Shown here piece by piece: positions 28,256-40,520 of a stretch of 64,000 nt of DNA. This DNA is from Alphaproteobacteria bacterium (GTDB taxonomy: Bacteria; Myxococcota_A; UBA796; GCA-2862545). Location of the stretch: NCBI GenBank assembly GCA_020632955.1, contig JACKEO010000013.1, positions 80,595 to 144,594 of the forward strand. The letters run 5' to 3'. The first letter of the stretch is position 1. Every line of letters starts with the position of its first letter. The position numbers and the translations under genes were made by a program. The notes beneath the pieces are model-generated. The model made no database searches and had not been told where the DNA came from. It was given only the letters and a program-made list of their open reading frames with translations.

Positions 28256-28818
28256 GCGGCCCTCGGCGACGGCACCACGTAGGTGAGCGGCCCGCCACGC
28301 ACGAGCGCGAAGAAGGTGGGCAGGTGCAGGGGGAAGGACCCCACCGCCGCATACGAGTAGCCGAGCAGCAGGTCGGACGACCCGGCCTCGAGCGACACCA
28401 GCGGGTCGCGCACGAGGCGCTGCGGGTTGAGCGCCCCCGCCTCGCCCAGGCCGTAGTCGATCATCGCGCCGAAGGGGAAGGGCGAGGCCGGGTAGGCGTG
28501 GCCCGGGCGCAGGGCGTAGTGCCAGTAGGTGACGCGCTCGCCCCCCCGCAGGCGATCGTCGTAGGCGCCATCCACCCCCTGCTGCTCCACGGCGGCGTTC
28601 CAGCCGCGGATCGACCCGTCGGCCTCGCGGAGGAAGACCTTCTTGAAGGTCTTCCACGACAGTCGCTCCACGAAGCGCGGGTTCCCGAGCGCGATGCCGT
28701 GGTACTCGCGGTCGGCGAGCACGTCGAGGTCCACCGGGTGGCCGTCGGCCATGCGCCGGAAGAGCGCCAGGGGACCCTCGTCGAGCAGCGGGCCCAGGCG
28801 GACCGAGGGGGCGGTCAT
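28252..28818 (-). CDS. Uncharacterised protein coupled to ATP-grasp gene, 188 aa
   Basis: No signal peptide or membrane segment. Conserved-looking patches are LADREYHGIALGNPRF, SWKTFKKVF, GWNAAVEQQG, DYGLGEAGALN, RDPLVSLEAGSSDLLLGYSY and FFALVRGGP. The pattern looks like a compact beta-barrel that could hold a small lipophilic ligand, but this is a guess from strand spacing. The GTGA overlap ties it to the ATP-grasp enzyme, so it may bind or process that enzyme's substrate or product. Confidence 0.62.
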   Translation of the reverse strand: MTAPSVRLGPLLDEGPLALFRRMADGHPVDLDVLADREYHGIALGNPRFVERLSWKTFKKVFLREADGSIRGWNAAVEQQGVDGAYDDRLRGGERVTYWHYALRPGHAYPASPFPFGAMIDYGLGEAGALNPQRLVRDPLVSLEAGSSDLLLGYSYAAVGSFPLHLPTFFALVRGGPLTYVVPSPRAA

Positions 28819-28883
28819 CCGGCCTCCAGCAGGGCGTCGCGCCTAACGCGCGGGCTGCCCCGCTGCGTCGAGCCCACGCCTGC

Positions 28884-28891
28884 GCTAGACT
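28884..28891 (+). promoter_or_regulatory. Candidate -10 element (GCTAGACT)
   Basis: GCTAGACT ends 22 bases before the ATG at 28914, identical to the element before the Cys-repeat lipoprotein gene at 14249. Confidence 0.45.
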
Positions 28892-28913
28892 GCCGCTCCG
28901 ACCAGGGGAAGCC

Positions 28914-30077
<1,164 letters not shown>

Positions 30078-30113
30078 CCTGACCTTACCCGACCAGAGCG
30101 CGGGCCCTCGGGC

Positions 30114-31226
30114 TCAGCGCTGGCGGCGGCGCAGGCCCAGCAGCACCAGCACGGACAGCCAGGCCACCGAGGCGGGCGCCTGGGCGCAGCCCTCCTCGCC
30201 GCAGCCGCCCTCGAGGCCCTCGGTGTCGGTGTCGGTGTCGGAGCCCGTGTCGGTGTCGACCGTGGTGACCGTGGCGTCGGTGCCGTTGCAGTCCTCGTCG
30301 ATGCCGTTGCCCGGGATGTCGATGGCGCCGGGGTGCCGGCTGGCGTCGTTGTCGGCGCAGTCGCGGCCCCCATAGGCGGTGGTGTCGTAGCCATCGCCGT
30401 CGCGGTCGAAGTCGGACTCGCGGTCGCAGTCCTCGATCTCGCCGTCGTACCAGGTGTCGGGCGCGCCCGGGTACGTGGTGGAGAGGTTGTCGTTGCAGTC
30501 CTCGCAGGCGCGGAAGCCGTCGAGGTCGCGATCACCGTCGCCCACGTTCCCGTCGCAGTTCGTGTCGGCCAGCGGCGGGGTGCAGGCCTCGAAGGCGAAG
30601 GGGTGGAAGAGGGCCGAGCTGTCGTCGCAGTCCTCGGCGTTGTCCACGAAGCCGTCCGGCGGGTCGCAGGCCAGCACGGTGCCCGAGGTACGCGAGCCCC
30701 AGCCGTCGCCGTCGTTGTCGGCGTAGTACTCGAAGGGGTAGGCCGGCTCGTCGTCCACGAGGCCGTTGCAGTCGTCGTCGACACCGTTGCACTGCTCGGG
30801 CCTGCTCGGCGCACGCGTCTCGTCCGCGTCGTCGCAGTCGTCGTCGTTCGCCACGCGGCCCGGCGGGCCCTCGCACCCGCGGAAGGGGTCGGCCTCGGGG
30901 CGCCCCGCGCCGTCGCCGTCGCCGTCGATGTACCAGGGCTGCAGGTCGAGGACGTCGGCCGTGTCGATCAGGTCGTCGCAGTCGTTGTCCTTGCCGTCGC
31001 AGGCCTCGTCGTTGCCCGGGAAGCGCGTGGCGTCGTTGTCGTTGCAGTCGCCGTCGATCGGCGCGTAGCCGATGGGCTGGGCGGCGGCCTCGACCGTGTC
31101 GGTGGACACGCCGACGCCGTCCCCGTCCTTGTCGCGGTACCAGGTGGCGGCCTCGGCCGACGTGACGGGCAGCACGCCCAGCGCGGCGAGGATCACGAGC
31201 GGCGGGAGCCGGCGGGAGATCGTCAT
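30114..31226 (-). CDS. MopE-motif repeat protein with MYXO-CTERM-like anchor
   Basis: 370 aa. A clear type I signal peptide (to about residue 26, SAEA-A) is followed by at least five repeats of WYxDxDGDG...DCNDNDATRFPGNDEACDGKDNDCD type, the putative metal-binding motif of MopE and thrombospondin-3-like proteins. Many Asp and paired Cys should bind Ca2+ or Cu. A DTDTGSDTDTDT linker leads to CGEEGCAQAPASVAW, a hydrophobic helix and RRRQR, a MYXO-CTERM-like sorting tail. The protein is likely anchored at the cell surface as a metal-stiffened rod. A GGATAGACG element about 45 bases upstream (minus strand) may be its promoter. Confidence 0.87.
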   Translation of the reverse strand: MTISRRLPPLVILAALGVLPVTSAEAATWYRDKDGDGVGVSTDTVEAAAQPIGYAPIDGDCNDNDATRFPGNDEACDGKDNDCDDLIDTADVLDLQPWYIDGDGDGAGRPEADPFRGCEGPPGRVANDDDCDDADETRAPSRPEQCNGVDDDCNGLVDDEPAYPFEYYADNDGDGWGSRTSGTVLACDPPDGFVDNAEDCDDSSALFHPFAFEACTPPLADTNCDGNVGDGDRDLDGFRACEDCNDNLSTTYPGAPDTWYDGEIEDCDRESDFDRDGDGYDTTAYGGRDCADNDASRHPGAIDIPGNGIDEDCNGTDATVTTVDTDTGSDTDTDTEGLEGGCGEEGCAQAPASVAWLSVLVLLGLRRRQR

Positions 31227-31330
31227 GGAGGACCCTGTGGCCCCCCTGGGGGCCTGCATGGAGGCAGCGCGTCTATCCTGCCACGAAGGAGGGGCGAGCC
31301 GCGCGCGAGCCCGCTCACCAGACGGACGAA

Positions 31331-31362
31331 GGCCCGCGATCCGTGATCACGGAGCGCGGGCC
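31331..31362 (-). terminator. Long stem-loop after acyl-CoA dehydrogenase gene
   Basis: GGCCCGCG (31331-31338) and CGCGGGCC (31355-31362) form an 8-bp outer stem, and CCGTGATCACGG inside is itself a perfect palindrome. It lies about 48 bases after the stop of the dehydrogenase gene. There is no U-tract; termination or RNA stability is likely. Confidence 0.5.
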
Positions 31363-31409
31363 CTGCAGCACCCGCGGATCGGCCGACCCACGAGCGCGCA
31401 CACACCGGA

Positions 31410-33281
31410 CTACTTGGCGGCGGCCGAGGCCTCGTCGCCCGCCGAGCCCGCGGGCTGCGGCAGCTTCTGGGGCTCGAGCCAGCCGAAGCGCTCCTCGAGG
31501 AGGTGGCGACCCACCGCAGCCTTGCCGTCGTCGTCGGCCGCCCAGAGCTCACGGAACTTCTGGTCGACGTAGAGGCGGGTGTTGCGGGCGAAGAGATCCG
31601 AGAGCTCGACGGCGCTGGTGGCCTCGGGCTTGCCCTCGTCGATCATCTTCTGGGCGCGCACGATGTTCGAGACCATCACGAAGAGCTCCATCGCGATGTC
31701 GACCGCGCGGAACATGAAGGCCTGCTTCCGCTCCATCTTGGCCTGGTAGAGCATCATGCCGTGGAAGACCGCGCGGGCCAGCCGACGGGAGGAGGCCTCG
31801 GCGAAGACGAGGTGGGCGCCGAGCTTGCCGAAGCGGGCGTAGGACGGGCGGAAGAGCCAGCCGAGCCAGAGCTTCGGGTACCAGACGGCGTAGAAGGCCG
31901 CGATGCCGGGCAGGGCCGCGAGCTTCGCGCCGATGCTGGCCTTCTTGTCGAGCATGACGCCGGCCACCTTGAGGTGGGTGTCGACCAGCTCGCGGGCCAT
32001 CATCAGGTGCATGATCTCGGAGGAGCCCTCGAAGATGCGGTTGATGCGGCTGTCGCGCATCGCGCGCTCGATGGGCGCCGGACGCTCGCCGCGCTCGCGG
32101 AGGCTCGTCTCGGTCTCGTAGCCGCGGCCGCCCTTGATCTGCATGGCCTCGTCGATGACGGTCCAGCCGCGCACCGTGCACCACTCCTTCGCGGCGGAGG
32201 CCTCGAGGCGGATGTCGTAGCCCTTGCGCTCCGACAGCTCGGCCGCCACGTAGGCCAGCGACTCCATGCCGTAGATGTTCGCGGCCATGTCGGCGAGCTT
32301 GTGCGAGATGATCTCGTGGCGACCCACGGGGAGGCCCCACTGGACGCGCTCGGTGGACCACACGCGGCACTCCTCGAGGAGGCCCTTGGCACCGCCGACG
32401 CAGGCCGCGGGGATCGAGAGGCGACCGGTGTTCAGCGTGGTGAGCGCGACGCGGAGGCCCTTGCCCTCGCCGCCCAGGACGGCGTCGGCGCCGACCTTGA
32501 CGTTGTCGAACTTCACCACGCCGTTGGCCAGGGCGCGCAGACCCATGAAGCGGCAGCGGTGCTCGATCGACAGGCCCGGAGCGTCGGCCTCGACGATGAA
32601 GGCCGAGATCTTCCCGTCGACCGGGTTGCGGGCCATCACGATGAGGAGCTCGGCGATGGTGCTGTTGGTGATCCACAGCTTGGTGCCGCTGATCGTCCAG
32701 GTGCCGTCGTCGTTCTTGGTGGCCGTGGTGCCGAGGCGGGCCGGATCCGAGCCGACGTCGGGCTCGGTGAGCGCGAAGGCCGAGATGGCGCCGGCGGCGC
32801 AGCGCGGCAGGTAGGCCTGCTTCTGCTCCTCGGTTCCGAAGAGCTTCAGCGGGTTGGGCACGCCGATGGACTGGTGGGCCGAGATGAGGGCCACGCAGTT
32901 GCCGTCGTACCGGCCGATGATCTCGAGGGCCTTGCAGTACTCGACGTTGGTGAAGCCGAGGCCGCCGTACTTCTTCGGGATCTTCATGCCGAAGGCGCCG
33001 AGCTTGGCGAAGCCGGCGATGACGTCGTCGCCGTACTCACCCGTGGTGTCGATGCGCTCGGAGTCGACCGTGGTCTCCATGAAGCGCTCGAGGCGGGTGG
33101 CGAAGTCGAGGTAGCCGGGGCTGAGCTCGGTCTCGGGCCAGGGATCGATCCAGTCGACCCGGAAGTTGCCGAGGAAGAGCTCCTTGAGGAAGCCCTTGCC
33201 CTTCCACTCGGACTCGCGGGACTGCTCGACGAGCTCGCGGGCCTGCTCCTCGGTGGCGTTCACGTTCTGGTTGGTCGCCAT
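31410..33281 (-). CDS. Acyl-CoA dehydrogenase with C-terminal extension
   Basis: 623 aa, longer than the 380-400 aa of short- and medium-chain enzymes and close to very-long-chain types. The FAD/acyl-CoA core shows FGMKIPKKYGGLGFTN, SAFALTEPDVGSDPA, GTKLWITNSTIAELLIVMA, MQIKGGRGYETETSLRER and FEGSSEIMHLMMAREL. Glu in the GRGYETE segment is a candidate catalytic base. The extra 180 C-terminal residues are helical, as in VLCAD/ACAD9-like proteins. It performs the first step of fatty acid beta-oxidation, passing electrons to ETF. It is divergent from a crotonase gene, so the two may be co-regulated. An AUG with an upstream AGGAGAGG site marks the start. Confidence 0.92.
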   Translation of the reverse strand: MATNQNVNATEEQARELVEQSRESEWKGKGFLKELFLGNFRVDWIDPWPETELSPGYLDFATRLERFMETTVDSERIDTTGEYGDDVIAGFAKLGAFGMKIPKKYGGLGFTNVEYCKALEIIGRYDGNCVALISAHQSIGVPNPLKLFGTEEQKQAYLPRCAAGAISAFALTEPDVGSDPARLGTTATKNDDGTWTISGTKLWITNSTIAELLIVMARNPVDGKISAFIVEADAPGLSIEHRCRFMGLRALANGVVKFDNVKVGADAVLGGEGKGLRVALTTLNTGRLSIPAACVGGAKGLLEECRVWSTERVQWGLPVGRHEIISHKLADMAANIYGMESLAYVAAELSERKGYDIRLEASAAKEWCTVRGWTVIDEAMQIKGGRGYETETSLRERGERPAPIERAMRDSRINRIFEGSSEIMHLMMARELVDTHLKVAGVMLDKKASIGAKLAALPGIAAFYAVWYPKLWLGWLFRPSYARFGKLGAHLVFAEASSRRLARAVFHGMMLYQAKMERKQAFMFRAVDIAMELFVMVSNIVRAQKMIDEGKPEATSAVELSDLFARNTRLYVDQKFRELWAADDDGKAAVGRHLLEERFGWLEPQKLPQPAGSAGDEASAAAK

Positions 33282-33346
33282 GCGACACCTCTCCTGGGGC
33301 TACGAAGGGTGCTCGGGCCCATCGCCGGCACTCGCGGAGCCAAATA

Positions 33347-33359
33347 ACCTAGCTTGCTA
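33347..33359. promoter_or_regulatory. A/T-rich divergent promoter region of acyl-CoA dehydrogenase and crotonase
   Basis: In very GC-rich DNA, 33343-33363 is A/T-rich. The minus strand reads GCTAGGTT (33347-33354), matching the window's recurrent GCTAnnnT element. TAGC-TT-GCTA (33350-33359) is a small inverted repeat that could bind a fatty-acid-responsive regulator; no regulator gene is adjacent. Confidence 0.42.
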
Positions 33360-33440
33360 ATCATCCGCCAGCCCCGGCCCGTGGATCCTCCGTCGGATCC
33401 TGTCACGAATCCCCTCGAACCTCGCCTTCCCGGAGACCGC

Positions 33441-34205
33441 ATGTCGGTGCGCGTCGCGCGCGACGGGCCTGTCGCCACCCTGATCCTCGACCGCCCGGCG
33501 GTGCGCAACGCCGTGGATCGGCCCACGGCGGAGGCGCTCGTGGAGGCCGTGCGCGCCGCCGACGCCGACCCCGCGGTGCGCGCCCTCGTGCTCACCGGCG
33601 CCGGCGACACCTTCTGCGCCGGGGCCGATCTCGGCGCCTTCACCACGCCGCGCCGCAACCGGGTGGCGCCCGACGGCGACGGGCCCATGGGCCCCACCCG
33701 CCTGCGCACGGCCAAGCCGGTGATCGCCGCCATCGAGGGGCACGCGGTGGCCGGCGGGCTGGAGCTCGCCTGCTGGGCCGATCTCCGCGTGGTGGCCGAC
33801 GACGCCGTCCTCGGCGTGTTCTGCCGCCGCTGGGGCGTGCCGCTCATCGACGGCGGCACCGTGCGCCTGCCGCGGCTCATCGGCCTGGCCCACGCCCTCG
33901 ACCTCATCCTCACCGGCCGGCCGGTGCACGCCGACGAGGCCCTGCGCATCGGACTGGCCACCCGCGTGGTGCCCGCGGGCACCGCCCGCGCCGAGGCCGA
34001 GGCCCTGGCCCACCGGCTCGCCGCCTTCCCCGCCACCTGCCTGCGTGGCGATCTCGCGGCCGCCCGCGGCGCCTTCGACCTGCCCGAGGAGGCGGCGCTG
34101 CGCGCGGAGCTGGAGCGCGGCCTCGCGGCCCTCGACGACCCCGAGACCCACGCCGCCGTGGCGCGCTTCGTGGGCGGTGCCGGCCGCCACGGCGAGGGCG
34201 TGTAG
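33441..34205 (+). CDS. Enoyl-CoA hydratase/isomerase (crotonase) family protein
   Basis: 254 aa from the ATG after CCGGAGA. The oxyanion-hole segments FCAGADL and GHAVAGGLELA are conserved, with Glu108 at the position of the first catalytic Glu of hydratases. The second (in the F..PE..LG..PG.GG segment) is replaced: FCRRWGVPLIDGG has Arg and Asp instead. Water addition may therefore be impaired, and isomerase, hydrolase or other crotonase chemistry is possible. It is divergent from the acyl-CoA dehydrogenase gene, and the next gene starts directly at its stop. Confidence 0.85.
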   Translation: MSVRVARDGPVATLILDRPAVRNAVDRPTAEALVEAVRAADADPAVRALVLTGAGDTFCAGADLGAFTTPRRNRVAPDGDGPMGPTRLRTAKPVIAAIEGHAVAGGLELACWADLRVVADDAVLGVFCRRWGVPLIDGGTVRLPRLIGLAHALDLILTGRPVHADEALRIGLATRVVPAGTARAEAEALAHRLAAFPATCLRGDLAAARGAFDLPEEAALRAELERGLAALDDPETHAAVARFVGGAGRHGEGV

Positions 34206-34853
34206 GTGCTGCTGCGCATCGACCGCACGTGGACGGGCCAGCCGGCCCCCGCCGCAGCGATCCACGCCGCCCGGCAGGGCGACCACGTCGTGCTGCGCGC
34301 GCTGGCGCCCGGCGGCCACGATCCACTCCCCGCCGGACCCCCCGGCCCCACGCCACGCCTCTGGGAGCACGAGGTGGTGGAGTGGTTCTGCGTGGGCGCC
34401 GACGGCCGCTACCTCGAGGTGGAGCTGGGGCCCGGGGGCCACCACCTGGTGCTGCAGCTCGCCGGCGTCCGGCAGGTCACGGCGCAGGGGCTGCCGCTGG
34501 ACTGCGACGCCCGCCGCGTGGAGGGCTGGTGGGCCGCGTGGGCCGCGGTGCCCCTGGCCTGGCTGCCGCCGCCGCCGTGGCGTGCCGCCGGCTTCCGCCT
34601 CCACGGCCCCCCGGAGGCGCGGGTCCACCTGCTGTCCGTGGCCCTGCCCGGCGCCGTGCCGGACTTCCACCAGCCCGGGCACTTCCCGCCCGTGGGCTCG
34701 GATCTCCCTGCCGCGGACGGGCCGGCCGACGCGGAGGCCTGTCTCACGGCGGTCCGAGCGGGCCTCGACGGCGGCCCACCACCCGCCACCCTCGTCGCGT
34801 GGCTCGCCTCGGCCCGGAAAGGGGGCGCAGGCCGCGCGCGGGGCGGGCTATGA
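34206..34853 (+). CDS. UPF0462 family protein
   Basis: 215 aa. The GTG directly follows the crotonase stop codon, implying co-translation. The sequence matches the UPF0462 (human C4orf33) family over most of its length: LWEHEVVEWFCVGADGRYLE, VELGPGGHHLVLQLAG, GWWAAWAAVPLAWLPPPPW, GFRLHG and PDFHQPGHFPPV. The fold resembles a carbohydrate-binding beta-sandwich (inference from strand pattern), and no function is established. It is mostly known from eukaryotes and scattered bacteria. There is no signal peptide, so it is cytosolic. Its stop codon overlaps the candidate -10 element of the next gene. Confidence 0.8.
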   Translation: MLLRIDRTWTGQPAPAAAIHAARQGDHVVLRALAPGGHDPLPAGPPGPTPRLWEHEVVEWFCVGADGRYLEVELGPGGHHLVLQLAGVRQVTAQGLPLDCDARRVEGWWAAWAAVPLAWLPPPPWRAAGFRLHGPPEARVHLLSVALPGAVPDFHQPGHFPPVGSDLPAADGPADAEACLTAVRAGLDGGPPPATLVAWLASARKGGAGRARGGL

Positions 34854-34854
34854 T
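34847..34854 (+). promoter_or_regulatory. Candidate -10 element (GCTATGAT)
   Basis: GCTATGAT is close to an extended -10 consensus and overlaps the stop codon of the UPF0462 gene, 36 bases before the ATG at 34891. Confidence 0.5.
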
Positions 34855-34890
34855 GCCCCGCCTGCGCCCTGTGCTCCCGGAGGAGCCGCG

Positions 34891-36966
34891 ATGTCCGCCC
34901 TCGCCCTGATGCTCGCACTGTCGGGTCCTGCGCCCGCTGCCGAGGCGGTCCTCCCGCCGTCCACCAAGGTCGACGCGGCCTTCTTCATCGACCTGACCGA
35001 CAAGGCGATCGAGCCCAGCAAGACCCTGGGCCTCGTGCAGTCCTACATCCCGGCCAGCATCCCCATCGACAACCTCATCCCGCCCGGCACCCTCGAGGGC
35101 AGCGGCGGCGTCGACCTGCTGGTGATCGGGCTCGACTACAAGTACGGCGTCGAGGATCTCATCGCGGTGCCCTGGCTCGAGCAGGCCTCCCTCGTGCCCA
35201 CCACGGGCGAGGTGTGCCGGGCCAACCAGCCCGGCAAGCCCCCCTGGCTCGAGAACGGCTACCTCGACCTCGTGCTGGGTGCGTGGGCCGCGATCAACCC
35301 GAGCTACCACGCGCCCACCGGCCAGCGCTTCAACGCCGCCCGCGCCTACATGGAGACCACGGTCAGCCTGTTCGGCATCTTCAACTTCGGCGGACCCAGC
35401 GTCTCGTGCGACCTGCGCCTCGACGGGAACAACGGCAAGGGCGAGCCCATCCGGGCCAGCATCAAGGCCCGCATCGGCATGCCCGAGCCGGTGCCCGGCA
35501 CCTTCAAGAACGCGGGGTACGTGCCCGTGGAGCGCAGCACGCTCAACGGCGGCACCGGCTACTGCCCGTTCCAGGATCCCACCGACTATGCGCGCGCGAT
35601 GGGCACCGACACCTGCCCGCAGATCGACATCGGCTTCGCCGACTTCGACTGGGCCTTCGAGGTGCCCTTCGACGACATCGACATCGACTGCGGCTGGTTC
35701 GCGAACTTCATCATCGGCGCCGCCGGCAGCTTCGGCCTGCTCCCCGAGGACCTGATCGAGGAGTTCCTCGGCAGCCAGATCAACGACGAGATCGACGCCG
35801 CCCTGGCCGACGTCGAGACCGAGATCGACGCCGCCATCGCCTCCTTCTTCGTGCCCGAGGACGGCAACAAGTTCACCGCCCCCCTCGACCTGCTGGGCAC
35901 CCAGCTCACGGCCGAGGTGTGCGCGCGCGACGCCTTCGTGGTCGACGACGGCATGCGCATCGAGCTCGACGGCCGCTTCATCGGCAGCGAGCTGCCCCAC
36001 CCCTGCATCAGCCGCTACGACCCGGGCGGGTCGCGCAAGACGAATGCGCTCCTCAACCCGAACTACCCGCAGCTGCAGGGCTACGGCATCGACACGGTCG
36101 ACCCCGAGGTGGTGGTGGGGCTCGACGACGACTTCCTGAACCAGGCCCTGTACGAGGGCTGGCGCAGCGGCCTGCTCTGCCAGACGCTGGATGCCGAGAA
36201 CAGCCCCTTCGAGCTGCCCGGCGGCCTCACCTTCGACACCAACCTCATGAACTCGCTGTCGAAGGACGGCTGGCGCGACTTCTTCCCCGTGGGCGAGCGC
36301 GCGAAGCCGGTCACGCTGGTCACCGTGCCGCGCAAGCCGCCGGTGCTCATCGTGCAGTCCGACCCCGAGGAGGACGTGGGCCTCATCCAGATCGAGGACC
36401 TGGGCATCAACATGTACGCCGAGGTCGACGGTCGTCAGGCCCGCCTCGTCGGCCTGGAGCTGAACGCGGAGGCCTCGGCCAGCGCCGGCTTCGACACCGT
36501 GCTCGGCATCCTCGGCATGACCGTGCTCGTCGACAGCTCGCGCTTCGTGCCCGAGGTGGTCTACGACGAGCTCAACCCCACGGCCTCGGCCACCTTCGCC
36601 AACGGCCTGGCCACCATCCTCCAGACCATCGTGGGCGCGCTGCTGGGCGACCTGCTCGACGGCCTGCAGTTCAAGCTGCCCACCTTCGCGGGCCTGGGCG
36701 TGCAGAACATCTTCGTGGTCGCCACCGGCGCGCCGAACCAGGGCGATCCCGCGGTGCTCGACTACCTGGGCGTCTTCGGCTCGGTGGGCGCGGTCACCTA
36801 CGGCGACACCGTGGCCGGCGGCTGCGACCTCTTCGGCGGTGGCGGCGGCAGCGTGGGCGGCATCGGCGACTGCGCGGGCGGCTGTTCCTCCCTGCCGGTC
36901 TCCAGCCGGGTGGGCTGGCTGCTGCTCCCGATGCTCGTCGCGATCTTCCGCCGTCGCGAGGACTGA
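34891..36966 (+). CDS. Large exported protein with MYXO-CTERM-like anchor, 691 aa
   Basis: ATG behind GGAGGAG. A signal peptide (to about residue 17, PAAEA) leads to a long polar protein rich in Asp and beta-strand-like segments. Around residues 260-320 there is an amphipathic helical stretch (FANFIIGAAGSFGLLPEDLI, DAALADVETEIDAAIASFF). The C terminus is DCAGGCSSLPVSSRVGWLL, a hydrophobic run and FRRRED, the MYXO-CTERM sorting pattern. No enzymatic motif was recognised. The strand-helix-strand layout could fit a lipid-binding or tubular fold, but this is speculation. It probably sits on the outer surface after myxosortase processing. Confidence 0.72.
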   Translation: MSALALMLALSGPAPAAEAVLPPSTKVDAAFFIDLTDKAIEPSKTLGLVQSYIPASIPIDNLIPPGTLEGSGGVDLLVIGLDYKYGVEDLIAVPWLEQASLVPTTGEVCRANQPGKPPWLENGYLDLVLGAWAAINPSYHAPTGQRFNAARAYMETTVSLFGIFNFGGPSVSCDLRLDGNNGKGEPIRASIKARIGMPEPVPGTFKNAGYVPVERSTLNGGTGYCPFQDPTDYARAMGTDTCPQIDIGFADFDWAFEVPFDDIDIDCGWFANFIIGAAGSFGLLPEDLIEEFLGSQINDEIDAALADVETEIDAAIASFFVPEDGNKFTAPLDLLGTQLTAEVCARDAFVVDDGMRIELDGRFIGSELPHPCISRYDPGGSRKTNALLNPNYPQLQGYGIDTVDPEVVVGLDDDFLNQALYEGWRSGLLCQTLDAENSPFELPGGLTFDTNLMNSLSKDGWRDFFPVGERAKPVTLVTVPRKPPVLIVQSDPEEDVGLIQIEDLGINMYAEVDGRQARLVGLELNAEASASAGFDTVLGILGMTVLVDSSRFVPEVVYDELNPTASATFANGLATILQTIVGALLGDLLDGLQFKLPTFAGLGVQNIFVVATGAPNQGDPAVLDYLGVFGSVGAVTYGDTVAGGCDLFGGGGGSVGGIGDCAGGCSSLPVSSRVGWLLLPMLVAIFRRRED

Positions 36967-37017
36967 TCGCACGCCGCGGCCGGCCAGCGCACACGCACCG
37001 GCTGCCGCCCCGGCGGG

Positions 37018-39582
<2,565 letters not shown>

Positions 39583-39621
39583 CGCGTGCTCCAGGGGGCG
39601 TGGGAGCTAACCGGCAGCTGT

Positions 39622-39629
39622 GCTAGGGG
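39622..39629 (+). promoter_or_regulatory. Candidate -10 element (GCTAGGGG), leaderless
   Basis: GCTAGGGG ends six bases before the ATG at 39636. No Shine-Dalgarno sequence precedes that ATG, so transcription probably begins at the start codon. Confidence 0.42.
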
Positions 39630-39635
39630 CGCGGG

Positions 39636-40520
39636 ATGCGGGCACGGGCGCGCTTCCACCTCCCCGATGGCAGCAGTGTCGACGTCGGCCACGGCGATCT
39701 GATCGGCCGGCTGTGGTCCGCCACGGTCACCCTCGACGACCCCCGCATCTCCGAGGCCCACGCGCTCGTGAGCCTGCGCGGCGCCACGCTGCGGCTGCTG
39801 GCCCTGCGGGGGCGCTTCGCGGTGCACGGCCGCACCGTGGCCGAGGTGGACCTGGTGCCCGGCCTGCAGCTCACCTTCGCCGACGGACTGGTGGTGGAGG
39901 TGGGCGAGGTGGAGGTGCCCGCCTCGGCGCTGGGCCTCACCACCGACGGCCTCGCCCCCTGCATCCTCCCCGGCACCACCGCCCTCGTGCACCAGCCGGC
40001 GCCGGGCCTCGCGCCCCCCAGCCACGCCGACGCGGTGGCGCTGGTGTGGGCCTCGGCCGAGGGCTGGCGCCTGCGCCCCACCGGTGGCGCCACACGGTCG
40101 CTGCGGGTGGGCGACGCCGTCACCCTGGACGGGCGGGTGTGGCGCGCCGTGGACGTGCGCGTGGGGCACGGCGTGGAGCCCACCCACGTGGAGGGCAGCC
40201 TCGACGGCCCGCTGCGCCTGGTGGCCCGCTACGACACCGTGCACCTCTTCCGGCCCGACCGGGTACCCCTCGTGCTGCACGGCCTGTCGGCCCGCCTGGT
40301 GAGCGAGCTCGTCACCTTCGGCGTGCCGGTCCCCTGGCGCGTGCTGGCCGACGAGCTGTGGCCCGACGGCGGCAGCCGCAAGCAGCTCGACATGGCCCTG
40401 GTGCGGCTGCGCGCCCGCCTGCGCGCGGCCCGGGTGCGTACGGATCTGGTGCGCACCGACGGCAGCGGCGTGGTGGAGCTCTTCCTGCGGCCCGGCGACG
40501 TGGTCGAGGACCAGCAGTGA
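39636..40520 (+). CDS. FHA-domain protein with C-terminal winged helix
   Basis: 294 aa, cytosolic. Residues about 10-95 fit an FHA phosphothreonine-binding domain: GDLIGRLWSATVTLDDPRI, then SEAHALVSLRG (the Ser/His of the binding loop) and LVPGLQLTFADGLVVEVG. A middle beta domain (about 130-185) follows. Residues about 215-290 resemble an OmpR/BTAD-type winged helix: PWRVLADELWPDGGSRKQL, LVRLRARLRAARV and VELFLRPGD. It could carry a kinase signal to DNA. Its stop overlaps the start of the kinase gene, so it should be co-translated with its likely partner. Confidence 0.76.
   Translation: MRARARFHLPDGSSVDVGHGDLIGRLWSATVTLDDPRISEAHALVSLRGATLRLLALRGRFAVHGRTVAEVDLVPGLQLTFADGLVVEVGEVEVPASALGLTTDGLAPCILPGTTALVHQPAPGLAPPSHADAVALVWASAEGWRLRPTGGATRSLRVGDAVTLDGRVWRAVDVRVGHGVEPTHVEGSLDGPLRLVARYDTVHLFRPDRVPLVLHGLSARLVSELVTFGVPVPWRVLADELWPDGGSRKQLDMALVRLRARLRAARVRTDLVRTDGSGVVELFLRPGDVVEDQQ

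Noticed and set aside
31410..33281. Horizontal transfer of the acyl-CoA dehydrogenase gene
   Set aside because: Its codons look slightly less extreme in G/C, but high expression or protein composition can explain this, and there are no flanking repeats or mobility genes.
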